Assembly: GCF_011745365.1 (NCBI RefSeq) | Contig: NW_024468914.1 | Location: 1,820,001-1,884,000, forward strand | From: Cryphonectria parasitica EP155 | Taxonomy: Eukaryota; Ascomycota; Sordariomycetes; Diaporthales; Cryphonectriaceae | DNA length: 64,000 bases | Reading direction: 5' to 3' | Shown: positions 25,611-36,827 of the stretch, piece by piece | Position numbering within the stretch: position 1 is the first letter of the stretch | How the letters are laid out: the number at the start of each line of letters is the position of its first letter | Position numbers and translations under genes: made by a program | Notes under the pieces: model-generated | The model's input: the letters and a program-made list of their open reading frames with translations, nothing else | What the model was told of the DNA's origin: nothing | Database searches by the model: none

Positions 25611-27640
25611 TTAGCTTGCTTTTGCTTGTATCATCGTTATTCCTAGTCTTTCCTTTGTTAATGCTAATCGCAAATCTTATTATTAATATAAATCATGCAG
25701 AATACTATTTTGTACTGCTACCATTTTATCTTCTTATTTATACATTATATAGAATAGTTATCTAATAATCCAATGTATATATTATAATGCTATCTGTTGA
25801 AAACTTCTCTGAAGCGGAATTCCTTTTCTTCAACAGCTTGAAGGATTTGTTCTAGTTCTCTGATGGAAAACTATTCATATTGCATCTTCTCCGAGAAATG
25901 CATTCTGCAGCTATAATAAGTGCAGGAGATCCATGCTAATTCATAATGTAGATTGTAAAATAAGCTGATCCGAGAGTCTTCATCTTCTCATGCTTTAATA
26001 TTCTGCAAGAGAATGCAGATGAAGAGCTCTTCCAGTTCTATTCTGTAGATAAGATATTCGATCTATGTTGTTTCCTTATTCCATCCAATGCTGAAAGGAA
26101 ACCTTTCTTTAAGCTTGTTGAGCATATTGTTCGTAGAAAGCTTCTGCAGGCTGCTAGATTGTTTGCTTTAGCTTAATTCTTCTGTTGCTTGAGAAGCATT
26201 CTCTGTATTGCTTAGATATTTATGCTAGTAGCTAAGAAAGTATTACCTCTTGTTCATATCCCTGGTCATAATGCTTGGTATAAACAATGAAGAATGTTGA
26301 AGAGTATTATTACTAAGCTCTTCTTTCAATGTCTGAATGCTCTATTCCACAATATCAGAGCAGTTCGAATTGCTACTCGTAGGAGTGCTAAGCATGCACC
26401 CTCGTCCCGCTATTGCTATTTGTCTGCAGCGCTAAAGCTTCTGAGAGAATCATTCTGAACCTTTCTTACTCGAGAGGTATATTAAGCAGTTATCATCATA
26501 GCAGAATATCCAGCTGAGACTTCTGTAATCAATAGAGTCTGATACTTGCTCCAAGAGAGTATTTTTGCTCAGTTGATTGGGTTTCTGTTATCAAGCAATA
26601 TTCATTTAGCATTCTTCTTGAATTGATTGCTATTTGTTCTTTCGGAATTAATAGCAGTTGCATGCAATGTATTCTTGTTTATTGCAGTTATAGCAAGTAA
26701 TGCTATTCCTCTTATTATACTGCCTGTTAGCAATATTGAGTTCTATAAAACTAGCATATATAGTACTGCTCTGAACTATACTACTATATCGATTACTATT
26801 TTTGTTTTAAAGTTTCTTGCTTGTATTAGCTGAAAACTTCCAAATCTAGCTTTCTTTCTTCTTAAACTTCTTCATTTGTTATTCATACAAATGATTATTG
26901 ATGCAGATAGCTTGATTAGAGAACATTGCAAAGTTCTTCAGCTAATTCTGCTTAAAGATTTCATCTTTAATATCATTCTTAAGTTCCTTATAATAGTACT
27001 CCATAAGATTCTTATCTTCCTACAGAAGTTGCACTGAGAATTATTTAAATCTAACTATATAAGCAGAAGCTAACTTAGTTTATCTGAGATCTATAAGCTG
27101 CTGAGCTGTAGTATGCTCTTCATTGGAATTACCAAAGATCTCTTTGAGAGCTTTCTCGAAGCTTTCAAAGAAATCAAACATATTCTTAATACTCTGGATA
27201 CGTATATTAGAATTGTTCTGATGCTCCAAGTAGTTGTATAGAGAAGGCTTGTATTAGATAAGAATATTCTTTTTGAAATAAGTTTCTGCAAGAATAACTT
27301 TCTCGGATTCCTTAGTAAACTGAGTCTCATAGTACAGAAAATACGCTCTGCAGTAGATAAGGAATTTATACAGCGTTTTCTGATTGCTATTGTACATAGC
27401 AAGCTTGTTTATCTTATATGCCTTTCCAGCACTGCTGATAACTATAGAGATGAACTGCACCTGCTGAGCCTGTTGAGCTAGCTAGGCCTGCTAGTTAGCA
27501 ATAGTGGCGCTCTGAGCCTGCTGTTGTTTGTACAGATCCTGGATACGCTGGATAAGCTAGTATATCTAATTAACTAATTCCTTCTAAGTAGAGGCGTATA
27601 AGAATGAAGAGATTTCTGAAGAAGCTATTGTATTCCGTAT
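25529..27640 (-). pseudogene. R5 gag
   Basis: 704 codons. The CCHC knuckle at 26654-26695 reads CYNCNKQEYIACNC: the three cysteines and spacing C-x2-C-x4-(H)-x4-C are intact and only the His is Tyr. The capsid segment at 27254-27460 is open for 68 codons (MQFISIVISSAGKAYKINK). The inferred start is ATA at 27640. Confidence 0.85.
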
Positions 27641-27688
27641 TGCTTAAGGGAATAATACTGAACTGTTCTTGAATAAGAGTTATCAAAA

Positions 27689-28132
27689 TGTAATAAGCAC
27701 TATAGCAATTCGAAGATTCCTAAATATACGAAGAGATTTATGCTAGCAAGAGCAGTATCAAAGTATTAAATCCTTGAATACAGAACTGTACAAATCCTAA
27801 TAAGCGATGCAAGTATTCACTGCCTTTGAAGCTACTCAATATATAAAACTGAATACTTAGATTAATAACTGAAGAACTTATCTAAAGGAAATCTATCTAA
27901 CAGTAAGAAATGTGAACCTTCATATACTTAGTTCTTCAGTCCGGATATATAGGATCGATGTTGACTTCATCGATTCCTTCATCGACGGGATAGATATTAA
28001 CCGTATCTATCCGCTAATAACCCTAACCCTGGGTTATGTAATCAATGCTTTGTCAGAACGTTGAATTCTTAACACCTGGTCCCTGTTACTCGTGACCTGT
28101 TCTGTGACCTGCATGTTGGATGGGTTATAACA
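27689..28132 (-). repeat. R5 5' LTR (444 bp, class B)
   Basis: Same length as the 3' mate, differing by transitions where I compared. It contains ATAACCC and GGGTTAT arms around a TAACCC unit (28016-28038), a short palindrome that only resembles telomeric repeats. Confidence 0.96.
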
Positions 28133-28137
28133 GTATT

Positions 28138-28376
28138 CTTATATATTCAGCTCTTCAGTTCTGTTAATAGTATTGATTGTTGGATTCCTTGGATTATCTG
28201 AATAATTCAACTAATCCGAATTATTATGGATCAGCTACTGATCCATTCTGATTCTGTAACCCTAATTCTTGCTTATGTAAGCCTTAGTTCTTGAGATGTT
28301 GAATTCTTCTCTGTCTTTCCGAACAGTTGTTCCGAGTGTTCTAGCTGGTGACCTGCATGTTGGATGGGTCATAACA
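28138..28376 (-). repeat. R4 5' LTR, second part (239 bp)
   Basis: Resumes after the GTATT duplication and ends GGTCATAACA. Followed by GAAAA, the R4 target duplication. Confidence 0.95.
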
Positions 28377-28384
28377 GAAAATGA

Positions 28385-28876
28385 TATTATAATTCATTCA
28401 ATATGCAGATTACGAAAACAGATTACAAGCAAATAAGAACCAGATATTATAACTCAACATCAGATAATCCACAAGGATTATATAATCCAGGGTTAGAATT
28501 ATAAGCTAACCAATCAGAAGAGCTCATCTATGCTCACCAAGCTTCAGTAAGCACCACTGAGCAGCAGTGAGCCTCAATGAGCACCACTGAGCAGCAGTAA
28601 GCCTCAGTAAGCATCAGCGAGCTACACTGAAGAGCTGAATATATAATCACACGTTCATTACTATTAGATAGATCATCGTACATAACTCTTCAGTTATCAA
28701 TCTAAGTATCAGATTACTCTCTACTCTGATAGCCCCAAAGGCAGTGAACACTTGTATCGCCTATTGAGACTTGTACGGTTCCGTATTCAAGAACTTGGCA
28801 CTTTGATACCGCTCTTGTTAGCATAAACCCCCTTTGTATACTTTGGAATCTTCGGATTGCTGCAGTGCTTATTACA
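28385..28876 (+). repeat. R3 3' LTR (492 bp, class C)
   Basis: Same length as its mate. The 30-bp U3 repeats lie at 28541-28570, 28571-28600 and 28601-28630 and are less RIP-altered than in the 5' LTR. Ends CTTATTACA, then CTAGA. Confidence 0.96.
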
Positions 28877-28881
28877 CTAGA

Positions 28882-29090
28882 TGAACATATTCAGTATAAC
28901 AGAAGGAATCCTCAATGGAGACTTAACAGAACTAAATACTATAATTCTTGCAGAAAGAACAGAAAAGCATAATAACAGCGTTTTTAAGAACTAAGGAAAG
29001 AAGAGAATCCTTTTGTTTAGTTTTTTCAGCTCAAGAATAAAATTTGTTGATTCTATTCAACATCTCAATTAGAAAAGCAAGATTATGCAT
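28882..29090 (-). pseudogene. R2 antisense ORF, N-terminal half (class E)
   Basis: Starts at an intact ATG (MHNLAFLIEMLNRINKF) at 29090. Holds the first cysteines, C-x2-C-x7-C-x8-C-x3-(Y), then is cut by R3. Rejoined with 5997-6426 the frame is unbroken (total 639 nt). Confidence 0.75.
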
Positions 29091-29155
29091 GCGAAGAGCT
29101 TATCAGAATACTTATGAAAGATTATTAAGAACAACAACTGATAGAAGAGAAATGA

Positions 29156-29610
29156 TATTATAATCCATTCAATATGCAGATTACGGAACAAGTTACAAAT
29201 AATAAGAATCAGGTGTTAAGAACCCAACATTCTGATAAAGCATTGATTACATAACTTAGAAATAGGATTATAAGCACGATTAATCAGAAAGAATAGCTTT
29301 GAATATGTGCTATTCAGAGCTAATAGGATAACTTAGATATATTGCTATCCAACATATTTATACTAAAAAGCTGAATATATAATTATACATTCGTTATCAT
29401 TAGATAGATTCAGTATATAGCTCTTCAGTTGTTAATCTAAGTATCAGATTACTCTCTTACTCTGATAGCTCCAAAGGCAGTGAACACTTGCATCGCCTCT
29501 CAGGACTTGTACGGTTCCGTATTTAAGGACTTGATACTTCGATACCGCTCTTGTTAGCATAAACCCTTTATGTACTTAGGAATCTCCGGATTACTGCAGT
29601 GCTCATTACA
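29156..29610 (+). repeat. R2 3' LTR (455 bp, class E)
   Basis: TATTATAATCC start and GCTCATTACA end. Marks the right border of the left-hand retrotransposon block; GC content rises directly after it. Confidence 0.94.
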
Positions 29611-29832
29611 TAGCTGTTTCTTTAACAATTAATCCTCATAACCTCGCGTTTCACGCTGTTCAGAGTTTGCTAGAAATCTGTATCAGTTATTTTGTATGAA
29701 GAGAACACTGGATTCGATTTCTTCAGCCTCTCAGCCACCACGCCCACCACCAGGCTGCCTCCCTGGCGCAGAAGCGTTGCTGGCCCTCAGCATAGGCAGG
29801 TCTCTTTAGCTAGACAGCACGAGAAAGGATAC
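29611..29832. other. Island border, no gene seen
   Basis: First GC-richer DNA after R2. Contains CCACCACGCCCACCACCAGG-type sequence but no convincing reading frame or RNA gene. Confidence 0.5.
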
Positions 29833-29871
29833 TGTAATAAACACTGCAGCAATCCGGATATTCCAAAGTAA
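29833..29871 (-). repeat. LTR-terminus stub
   Basis: TGTAATAAACACTGCAGC and the following AATCCGGATATTCC match the outer ~39 bp of the Ty3 LTRs (reverse orientation) and then diverge at once. Either a 39-bp scrap of an old LTR or the end of a different element sharing this terminus. Confidence 0.55.
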
Positions 29872-30915
29872 TTAATTCATGCTTTGAGGATAATCGGATT
29901 ATTATCTGAATAGGTTTCGAATATGCTGTTGAATGAGATTCCTTATTATTCGAACATCTTTAACATGGAATATGTATTCTTCACCTTTCGGCGCTTTGTT
30001 GTATAAATTTCCCCTTGATATTGTATTGTTGATACTTGACTTGGGGAGCATTTCATTTCAGCTCCAGTCTTGGTTCTTTTTTGTCTTGGAGTTATGCCTA
30101 GCCAAGCTTGAAATATTCCATGCGCAGTGCAGTAGGATATAAAGCTGGGAGAGTTTCCGGGAGTAATCAAGGCAACTGCACATTCGATCGCGAAGATGCT
30201 ACAGTTGATATAGTCATCCTGCTGTAGGCACTCCTAGTAAAGACGAGTAAAGATGATAGTTAGAGACAAGAACGGGCCTGGCAATCAGCAGCTGTTCGGG
30301 CAAAATTGCAGGATCTCGTTGGAGAATATGCTTAGACAAGAATCGCGTGGTAGCACGAAGTATGCGGGAGAAGAAAAAAAATGTCCAACTAGCTTACTCA
30401 CTTCACATTCAACAACCTGTAGCACAGATAATTCCTTCAGAAAACAGTGCTCGTTTGTCCACACTTGCATTCGTTTCAACACAAGATCCAGAATTCCCCT
30501 TTTGTAATCAGTCCGATTGCTATAGTATATCAAAATCCTAGTATCCTGGTCAAAGTAGCTGAGCATCTAATGGCGTTTATAATTAAAGAAGAATAATTAG
30601 CAGATAGCGCGGAAGCGTCTCGGGAAAGAGATCTGACCTATTGAACTGTTTCGGAAGGGAAAGCTAGAGTCGAACACATAAAATTCGCCGCCGAAGAAGC
30701 CAGGATCGCTATGACTACCACGATCAACTGCCTTCCTTACAGCTGTAAAGCGACGGTGAAGACAAAATACCATATCGCCGCTCTGGAGCATGGCGACATA
30801 GCGCACTGGGGTACTATTACACGGAGAGCGTGAGCCTAGCCCAGTATCCCCGTGTTAAGGCCTTGGCGGGTCCGGACAACTTAGCCCGATGAGCTGGCCT
30901 CGATTATCACTGTGA
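29872..30915. other. Non-coding or decayed copia 5' region
   Basis: No clean frame longer than about 90 codons and no match to the Ty3 copies. TATAAAGC near 30138 and the position upstream of a copia integrase suggest it may include the decayed front of that element, but LTR ends could not be found. Confidence 0.35.
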
Positions 30916-32628
30916 CAGCCAGAACCAACTGCAGGAACTGGGGGGCTTAGGCATCGAGGCCTTAGGCAGCTACGGTCAGGGCATCTAGGCCCAGAAGCTC
31001 TGAAGGCGTTGGTCAACCACGCGCGCGGGGTTCGAATCAATGGCACGAAACAAGCTCGATGTGAGTTCTGTGCTACGGCCCACGCTCGACAGGTGGTTTC
31101 AAGGCGAGCCTCGGAAAATGTATCCAGGCGACCCTTTTGGCGGATTCCATGGGACCTGTTCGCTTTCCCAGCAGGTCACATGCACCAGAGCTGGGTCCTT
31201 TTGATTAAGGACGAATACAGCGGAAAAATGTTTGTTTATACCCTGCGCTCGAAGAAGGGTTCAGGAATCTCACAGATCCTCATGAACTTTGAGAGCTGGG
31301 TACGGCGAAGATATGGCCTTTCAGTGTGCAAAATTCGACAGGATAATGAGACGGCTGTGATCTCAAGCAGGGGAAACACTGCATATCAGGTCTGGTGTGA
31401 GGAGGAGGGGGTAGAACTCGAGCTTTCCCCTTCCCACACACATGAACCAAACGGCGGAGCCGAGCGGGGAGGACAAGAAATCATCACGAAACCTATAAAG
31501 ATGAGAGAAGGAGCGGGGTTACCAGAGCGCCTCTGGCCATACACAGTCGAGGCCGCCGCGTTTCTCTTCAACATTTCCCCGCGCCAAGGCACGAAGATGC
31601 GGTCGCCAAACAAAGTTCTAGAGCGCTAGTTTGCTCAGTACTTCCGTTGGTATGCTCCCTCTGTGACGCACGAGCTCACAGCAGACCTCAGACCAGACTG
31701 GAGTAGCATTTATGCCTATGGATGTCGCGCATACCCACTGCATAAAGAGCGGGAAGCATATCAAAACAAACAGCAATATCAGATACAAGCACGGGGGCAC
31801 ATAGGATATCTGGTGGGGTATATCTCTTCAAACATTTATCAGATATGGGTTCCCGCGCTCAACCAGGTATTTACGACGCGGAATGTAACGTTCGACGAGC
31901 AGCTGTTCTATCATCTGGAGCGGGAAGAAGAGCTTCCGGCATCTGAGGCTCGAGAGGTGATCTTCGAGCTCCGAGAGGAGGAACTGCAGAACCCAGCTTC
32001 AATCTGGGAGCTACTTGGAACAACAGAACGCGCCGCGGATACCTCACCTGCCTTGGATACAGAGCTCCATGCAGTCAACAGGAGCTCGGGGGTGAGGAAG
32101 GAGAACCAGGCAGGTCATCTCCTTAGCCCTGAGGGCTCGAGAGAGCACTCAATGGCGCTGGAAGTCTCTCAAGACGAGAGCAGGGAAGCTTACCAAAATG
32201 ACAATGGTAGCTACGAAAGACTCGGACGCGAGCAACGGGATCCTTTTACTCCTCCAGAGGAGCATATAGGAGATACAATTGTGGTGCGCACTGACACGCC
32301 ACCACTAGAGATGAGCTCTGTTCCTGAACGCTCGGCTCGAGGAGAGCGTGAAGACAGGAATTCTGCCATCTCAACAAGGAGAAGCCGCCGGCTCCAAGGG
32401 AGACCGCCGGACACGAATCCCTCCTTCTTCAATGTCTGGGAGACAGACCAAAAAGAAGCAGGGTTTGACAGGCTCTCTTCTCTCCTATCCTTTCTGCCTG
32501 ATCAACAGAAAGCACTGGAAAGAGGAGAGCGAGTACACACCACGCTCCATGCAGTCTTCAAAGGAGCTGTATTCAGCAGCGTTCCACACAAGTCAAGCGG
32601 AATCAAGTCGCTTGACAAGCGAAGTTGA
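30916..32628 (+). pseudogene. Ty1/copia pol fragment: pre-integrase and integrase
   Basis: One frame from a TGA at 30913-30915 to 32628 with a single internal TAG (31627-31629). GHLGPEALKALV and the CEFC pair (30982-31070) are the GAG-pre-integrase zinc motif. The integrase DDE triad is visible: Asp in IKDEYSG (31210), Asp in RQDNE (31342), Glu in GGAERGG (31462). The C-terminal half carries the acidic linker and RSRRLQGRPPDT and LHAVFKGA segments that precede RT in fungal copia elements. RT and RNase H are absent: the element is truncated near 32600. Codon use is GC-rich and the stop is CAG-to-TAG-like, so it lies outside the heavily RIPped block. Confidence 0.88.
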
Positions 32629-33646
32629 CGGTTTCGACGTCCGGTTCAAGCTAAATAAGCGGCATATTTAAGCAAGTGGCTTGCAAGCGAACAAGTAAGT
32701 TGCCCAAGTTCTATTGTGGATCCTTATAGCCTCAGTTTACCCCAGTTTTCTCAATATTTTGCTTCATTTTTATTTGAAAAACAAGGAATTTGGTGAACCA
32801 GACCAGTCTGAACCAGAGCCAACCAGACCAGTCTGAACCAACATCGTTTTTCTATCTGAGACCATCAACAGGTCTGGCTATTAGCTGGCTAGTAGGCCTT
32901 AATTCGCAAAACTGTTTATTGAAACTATATGTGCGAGTCCGACCGTTAGCTATATAGGCCACAGCCATTTCCAGTCAGCTGGGAGTGGTCACTCCTTTTA
33001 GCAGTTGCATACTTTTGCATTTTGTCTGCGCGAGGCCCCTTGCTCAAGTGAATGAAAAACAACTTCTAGATCCTCACAGTGCCTTTTTTGCCAGCCCCTG
33101 GTCTCCGCTGGCCCCGTCATGAAGTTTCGTATTCGTAATTCCAATAATAACTCTTTGAATTCATGTAAGCAGGTATCGTTTCTGAAATGATAATCAGCTG
33201 AGCTATCTCGAGAACAAGGCACACTACGCTGCGGGCTGCTCAAAAGTCCTCTTGGGTGATGTTCATGCTAGACAAACAATGGCTCACCTGCGTGCAGTTT
33301 GTACCAAGAGAGCTGCATCATTTGTCAGCGCTGGCTGGAAAGTGGACAAAGACGGTGAACCTCTTGCTCACATGAATAAAGACGGCTCATGTTCCCCCGA
33401 CCTCTGCGGGGCCGGAACAAAGCAGCCCTTTACCCACACAAACAAAGGCTTCTTTTCCGGGCAGGTTTCCTCTAGGCTTTAAAATGTCTCTTGTTGCCGG
33501 TCCCTATCTCATTTCTCAGGTTGACATCCAGCCCGCCCTAAACCAGTCCTGCGGCCCCCCCTTCACTGGAGATCTGATCTGAGCTGTCCCGAACCATGCT
33601 AACATCTTCTACATAAACCTCCTCCTCCTCGTCCTTCTTTTTCGTC
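32629..33646. other. Intergenic, repeats but no gene recognised
   Basis: Direct repeat ACCAGACCAGTCTGAACCA at ~32800 and ~32822. CAAGCGG/CAAGTCGCTTG-like short inverted units at 32590-32690 resemble subterminal repeats of hAT-type transposons, but no transposase follows. A 76-codon frame at 33252-33482 has no recognisable feature. Confidence 0.4.
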
Positions 33647-35078
33647 ATGACAAGCCGAGTTGCCAAGACCCGGCAGACCCGGCAGACCCGGCAGACCCGG
33701 CAGACCCGTCGCTCTCGGAAACCCCCCACGCCCTCCTCAGAACAGCTGCTGAGCACTGTTGCTGCCGCGGGCCAGGGCAGAGGTATGTCGGCAGCGTGCC
33801 CTCCTTGTTTCCGTGAGATAAAGTCCGTGCTGACGCCTCTACAAAGATCCTCCGCAGAAGTCCCCGGACACACGAGCACCCAAGGCTGAGGACGGCCAGG
33901 CAGGAGAGGCAGCCAAGGTATGCACGCAACGATCCCCTCTCTTCTCTCTTCTTTCTGCAGGACACTGGCTGACGACGGCGTCGTGACGCAAGCAGGCAGC
34001 TCGCACACCTCCCAAGGCTGCGGGCCCACCAGCGCAGGCCCCTGGAGCCACGTATCTGTGCAGGCGGGCGCCGCTGACGCGCAAGAACCTCGCCCTGCTC
34101 GACAGGATGACTGGGGAGAAGGGTGCTGGTGCATCGGGCCTCCCTGATGCCACGACCAGGAACACAAGCTCGATCTCGAGCACAGCGCCCGGCTTTGCTG
34201 CTCAGGCTCGAAAGAATGGCATCTTCCTCCACCCGGACTCCAGACCTCCTGCGAACCGCGACGAACTCCGCAGACAGTATGCTGCATCCCGCATTTCAGC
34301 CTCGCCCACCAGATCAACCTTCGAGAGATACGTTTATAACATTAGCAACGCTCACACCGAGGCTGACGTGATACTTGCAAGCCAATCTCTGCTGAAGAAA
34401 GATTATCCGCAAGGTTATAAATATGCATGTAATCGGCCATTCACAGGTTTTCCACCAGATCTTGGGTTCAACGACGGCCTGTCTGCGCCGCAGCCTGATT
34501 ACGTCCAGGGTCTTGCACAAAGTGCATTCGGGCCATTCCCGGCTGATGAGCAGCTGAATGGAGCTATTCTCTACAAGAACGACTATGACCCCATAACCCT
34601 GCCACATCTAGCTGGCGAGTGGAAAGGCCCTCTCAGACTGACAGGAGCCAAGGTGCAGAGCGCCTATGACGGAGCCTGTCTTGTCTATTCGAGGAACCAG
34701 GCTCTCTCGTATCTCGGAACGCCTGATCCCCCTGGGCACGCCCAAGTTACAACATTTACTTTGGACGGCACACTCCTCAACCAGTTTGCACACTATGCCA
34801 GGCCATCCTCTACAGATGGTAGGCCTGAATACCATCAGTACCCTATCAACTCGACACTTCTTACCAATTCTTACCAGGAGTTCAAGACTGGCCGAAAAGA
34901 GCTCCGGAATGCACAGGACTACGCCATGGGGCAGTCCCACCAGCTGAGGGACCAGCTGAGGGACCACTGGCGGGAGCAGCAGCGCCGGCTGGCCGCCGAG
35001 GCCGAGGGAGGAGACGAGGCTAAGGGAGGAGACGAGACTGAGGGAGGAGACGAGGCTGCGTCACGGTTACGAGGCTGA
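33647..35078 (+). CDS. PD-(D/E)XK-like fungal protein (DUF7924-like), three exons
   Basis: Model: exons 33647-33782, 33847-33917 and 33993-35078, giving 430 aa. Intron 1 has AG|GTATGT, a CTGAC branch and ACAAAG. Intron 2 has GTATGC, TGAC branches and GCAAG. Both junctions keep the frame, and without splicing each exon hits a stop. The N-terminus is basic and low-complexity, with a TRQ repeat from 9-bp DNA units. The core (residues ~160-400) has PDYVQG (Asp238) and GEWKGP (Glu278-x-Lys280), the PD and E-x-K of a restriction-endonuclease-like fold, followed by DGA and Q residues. The C-terminus is a GGDEA repeat. I place it near the fungal DUF7924 family from memory; the nuclease fold is inference. 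The frame is intact, the only such gene in the window. No neighbour suggests a pathway. Confidence 0.72.
33668..33708 (+). repeat. 9-bp minisatellite (ACCCGGCAG)
   Basis: About 4.5 copies in exon 1 of the DUF7924-like gene. The unit is a multiple of three and encodes repeated Thr-Arg-Gln, so copy changes alter length without breaking the frame. Confidence 0.9.
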
Positions 35079-36480
35079 GGACGGAGGCGATAACCCAGGG
35101 CCGGTCCCGGGATTGTGGGGACTGCTGCTGCTGCTGCTGCTGCTGCTGCACGAGTCAGGTGGTGGCTGTTGGGGAATTTCCTTTGTAGGGTCCGGCGCAT
35201 ATAGAATGTACTATGTACTGCTTTTTTCTTTGTATTGTCAGATGCATATAGAATATACATCAACTACCCCGCTGAACAGGACAGATGCCCCTGCGCTGGA
35301 GAGGTGAGAGAGGTGAGAGAAGCCGGCCGCGAGGGAAGATGGAATCTGTGAGGGAGGACGAGGCTGAACAGGACAAGGAGTCGGCGTGATGGCGACGAGA
35401 TCAGGCAGGCGGGCCGTCGACCAGCTGGTAGCTCAACTCCACTGCTACCAGCACACGCTCGAGATCCCATCCTCCAAGATCTTATAACAGTTGCCTGCTT
35501 GTCCCATGTCCACACTGTGCACGATCTCGGTGAACTAAGCCTATGCATTACAACAACACCCTAATTCATCAGAGAGCCACTCACAGAATACATTGTCATC
35601 CTTGAAAGTCTTGGTATTGCAGGACTATGATGCTACTAGTGGGTATGCCTGCGGAGAGTTCGGGAAGAGAGGGTCTCATGACCTACCTTGGACAGGCATA
35701 GAGTAGTATGTGAGGCAAAGACATCTCCGTTCCAAGGGACTAGCACAGTGACTTTGCCTTCGTCGTCCTCATACTCGAGTCTCACATATAGTATCTTAAG
35801 AATCTACTTTGCATCTCATCAACTACAATAGCATCCCTTTTTTTTCTTTCGTGACCGGTATCACAAAGAAATATCTATTTCGTAGCTCTGAAGGATAAGA
35901 TCACAGCAGAGATTGCGCAGCCCCGACGAGCGCCTGGAGACGTGAAGGCCGAGATCATACCTGCTGATGACGCTTGGAACGGGATTGCTCAAGTCTATAC
36001 AAGAGGATTGACAACCTCCCGAACAGGATCCTGCCGCATCACCGCATCCCCTCAAGACGGTAGCGCAGCTAATCATTGACCAAGGATACCTCGACTCTTG
36101 GGAACAACTCTATCCGCATCCCGTCTCCTTTCCCCATTCTAGCACACAACCCTGCTTTATTCTTAATAATGATTCATTCGACTACATATCTTGAATACGA
36201 ACACATCAATAGGTTAAGAAGGTAGAGTCAGGTGTCCACTCGTTAGATGTCGCATGCCTATTCCCATCCTCACATCCGCCTGGGAGAGCTAAGGTGGCAT
36301 TGAACACACGGGATCCGTTTGGGGACTACGGTATCAAAAAAATGAAGACTATGCGATGGAACCAATACCTCGTATATTTTGCAGTCACGACAGCATGCCT
36401 GCCTCCGTCCGAGCCAGCTTCCTGTTGACCTGGCTTGCTTGCTTCCATGTGACGGTAAGCTGATACCCTGAAGAGAACCT
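35079..36480. other. Intergenic with coding-like patches
   Basis: A (CTG)9 run lies at 35122-35149. Two plus-strand patches look protein-like: 35353-35560 (HARDPILQDLITV, HTVHDLGEL) and 35885-36079 (KDKITAEIAQP, DDAWNGIAQVY), the second preceded by a possible acceptor TTTCGTAG at ~35884. They may be exons of one decayed gene. I see no start, no complete intron set and no family. Confidence 0.35.
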
Positions 36481-36499
36481 CAGGCTTCGGCCTTGCCAG

Positions 36500-36697
36500 A
36501 CGGCGCCGCTACACCCAGCCCTTTGGGGACAACGACCATGCCTGCCAAAATCCCCCTATAGAGCACATCGACCAGACTACGCCGCTGCACCCAGCCCTGC
36601 CGGGATAACAACCATGCCTGCCAAAACCCTATAGAGCACATCAACCAGACTACGCCGCTGCACCCAGCCCTGCCGGGATAACGACCATGCCTGAAAG
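36500..36697. repeat. Tandem repeat, ~72-76 bp x 2.7
   Basis: Units begin GCCGCTGCACCCAGCC at 36505, 36581 and 36653 and contain GATAACGACCATGCCTG and TATAGAGCACATC. No gene is seen in it. Confidence 0.85.
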
Positions 36698-36827
36698 AAT
36701 GCTCGGGGCTGTGGTGATGATGCTCTAGGACTGCCCACTAGCAGGAGATACCTACCCTCTTACCCTCTCTCTCTACATGTCCATAAGTGCTGGGTCGCTG
36801 CTGGGTGTTCTCCAGGCTCCGCCCTTG

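Larger units (their letters stand above)
20722..28132 (-). mobile_element. R5: full-length Ty3/gypsy nested in the R4 5' LTR
   Basis: 7411 bp, exactly the length of R8. 444-bp LTRs at both ends. Perfect target duplication GTATT at 20717-20721 and 28133-28137. Innermost and therefore youngest layer of this nest. Confidence 0.98.
13478..28376 (-). mobile_element. R4: full-length Ty3/gypsy on minus strand, inside R3, split by R5
   Basis: Own length 7483 bp. LTRs are 465 bp each when the split 5' LTR (226 + 239 bp) is rejoined. GAAAA flanks it on both sides. It lies in inverse orientation to R3, so R3's internal end meets R4's 3' LTR and at first sight looks like an inverted element pair. Confidence 0.97.
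6427..28876 (+). mobile_element. R3: full-length Ty3/gypsy inserted in R2, itself split by R4
   Basis: Own length about 7546 bp once R4 and its duplication are removed. Both LTRs are 492 bp. Target duplication TTAGA/CTAGA. R4 inserted at the polypurine tract, three bases before the 3' LTR, leaving GAAAA on both sides (13473-13477 and 28377-28381). Confidence 0.97.
5233..29610 (+). mobile_element. R2: 5'-truncated Ty3/gypsy, split by R3
   Basis: Pieces are 5233-6426 and 28882-29610, separated by R3 and its target duplication (TTAGA at 6422-6426, CTAGA at 28877-28881, one RIP-type C/T difference). It starts abruptly inside the integrase; 5' LTR, gag, protease and RT are missing. What remains is the integrase tail, chromodomain, antisense ORF (class E) and a 455-bp 3' LTR. 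It is the oldest layer of the left-hand nest. Confidence 0.9.

Noticed and set aside
28016..28038. Telomere-like TAACCCTAACCC
   Set aside because: Only two units, inside the class B LTR, repeated at the same LTR position in R8 (~61346).
31026..31040. tRNA B-box-like GGTTCGAATC
   Set aside because: Lies inside the copia integrase frame (GVRIN) and no cloverleaf or A-box can be formed around it.
32590..32690. hAT transposon
   Set aside because: Only short CAAGCGG-type units; no transposase, terminal repeats or 8-bp duplication found.
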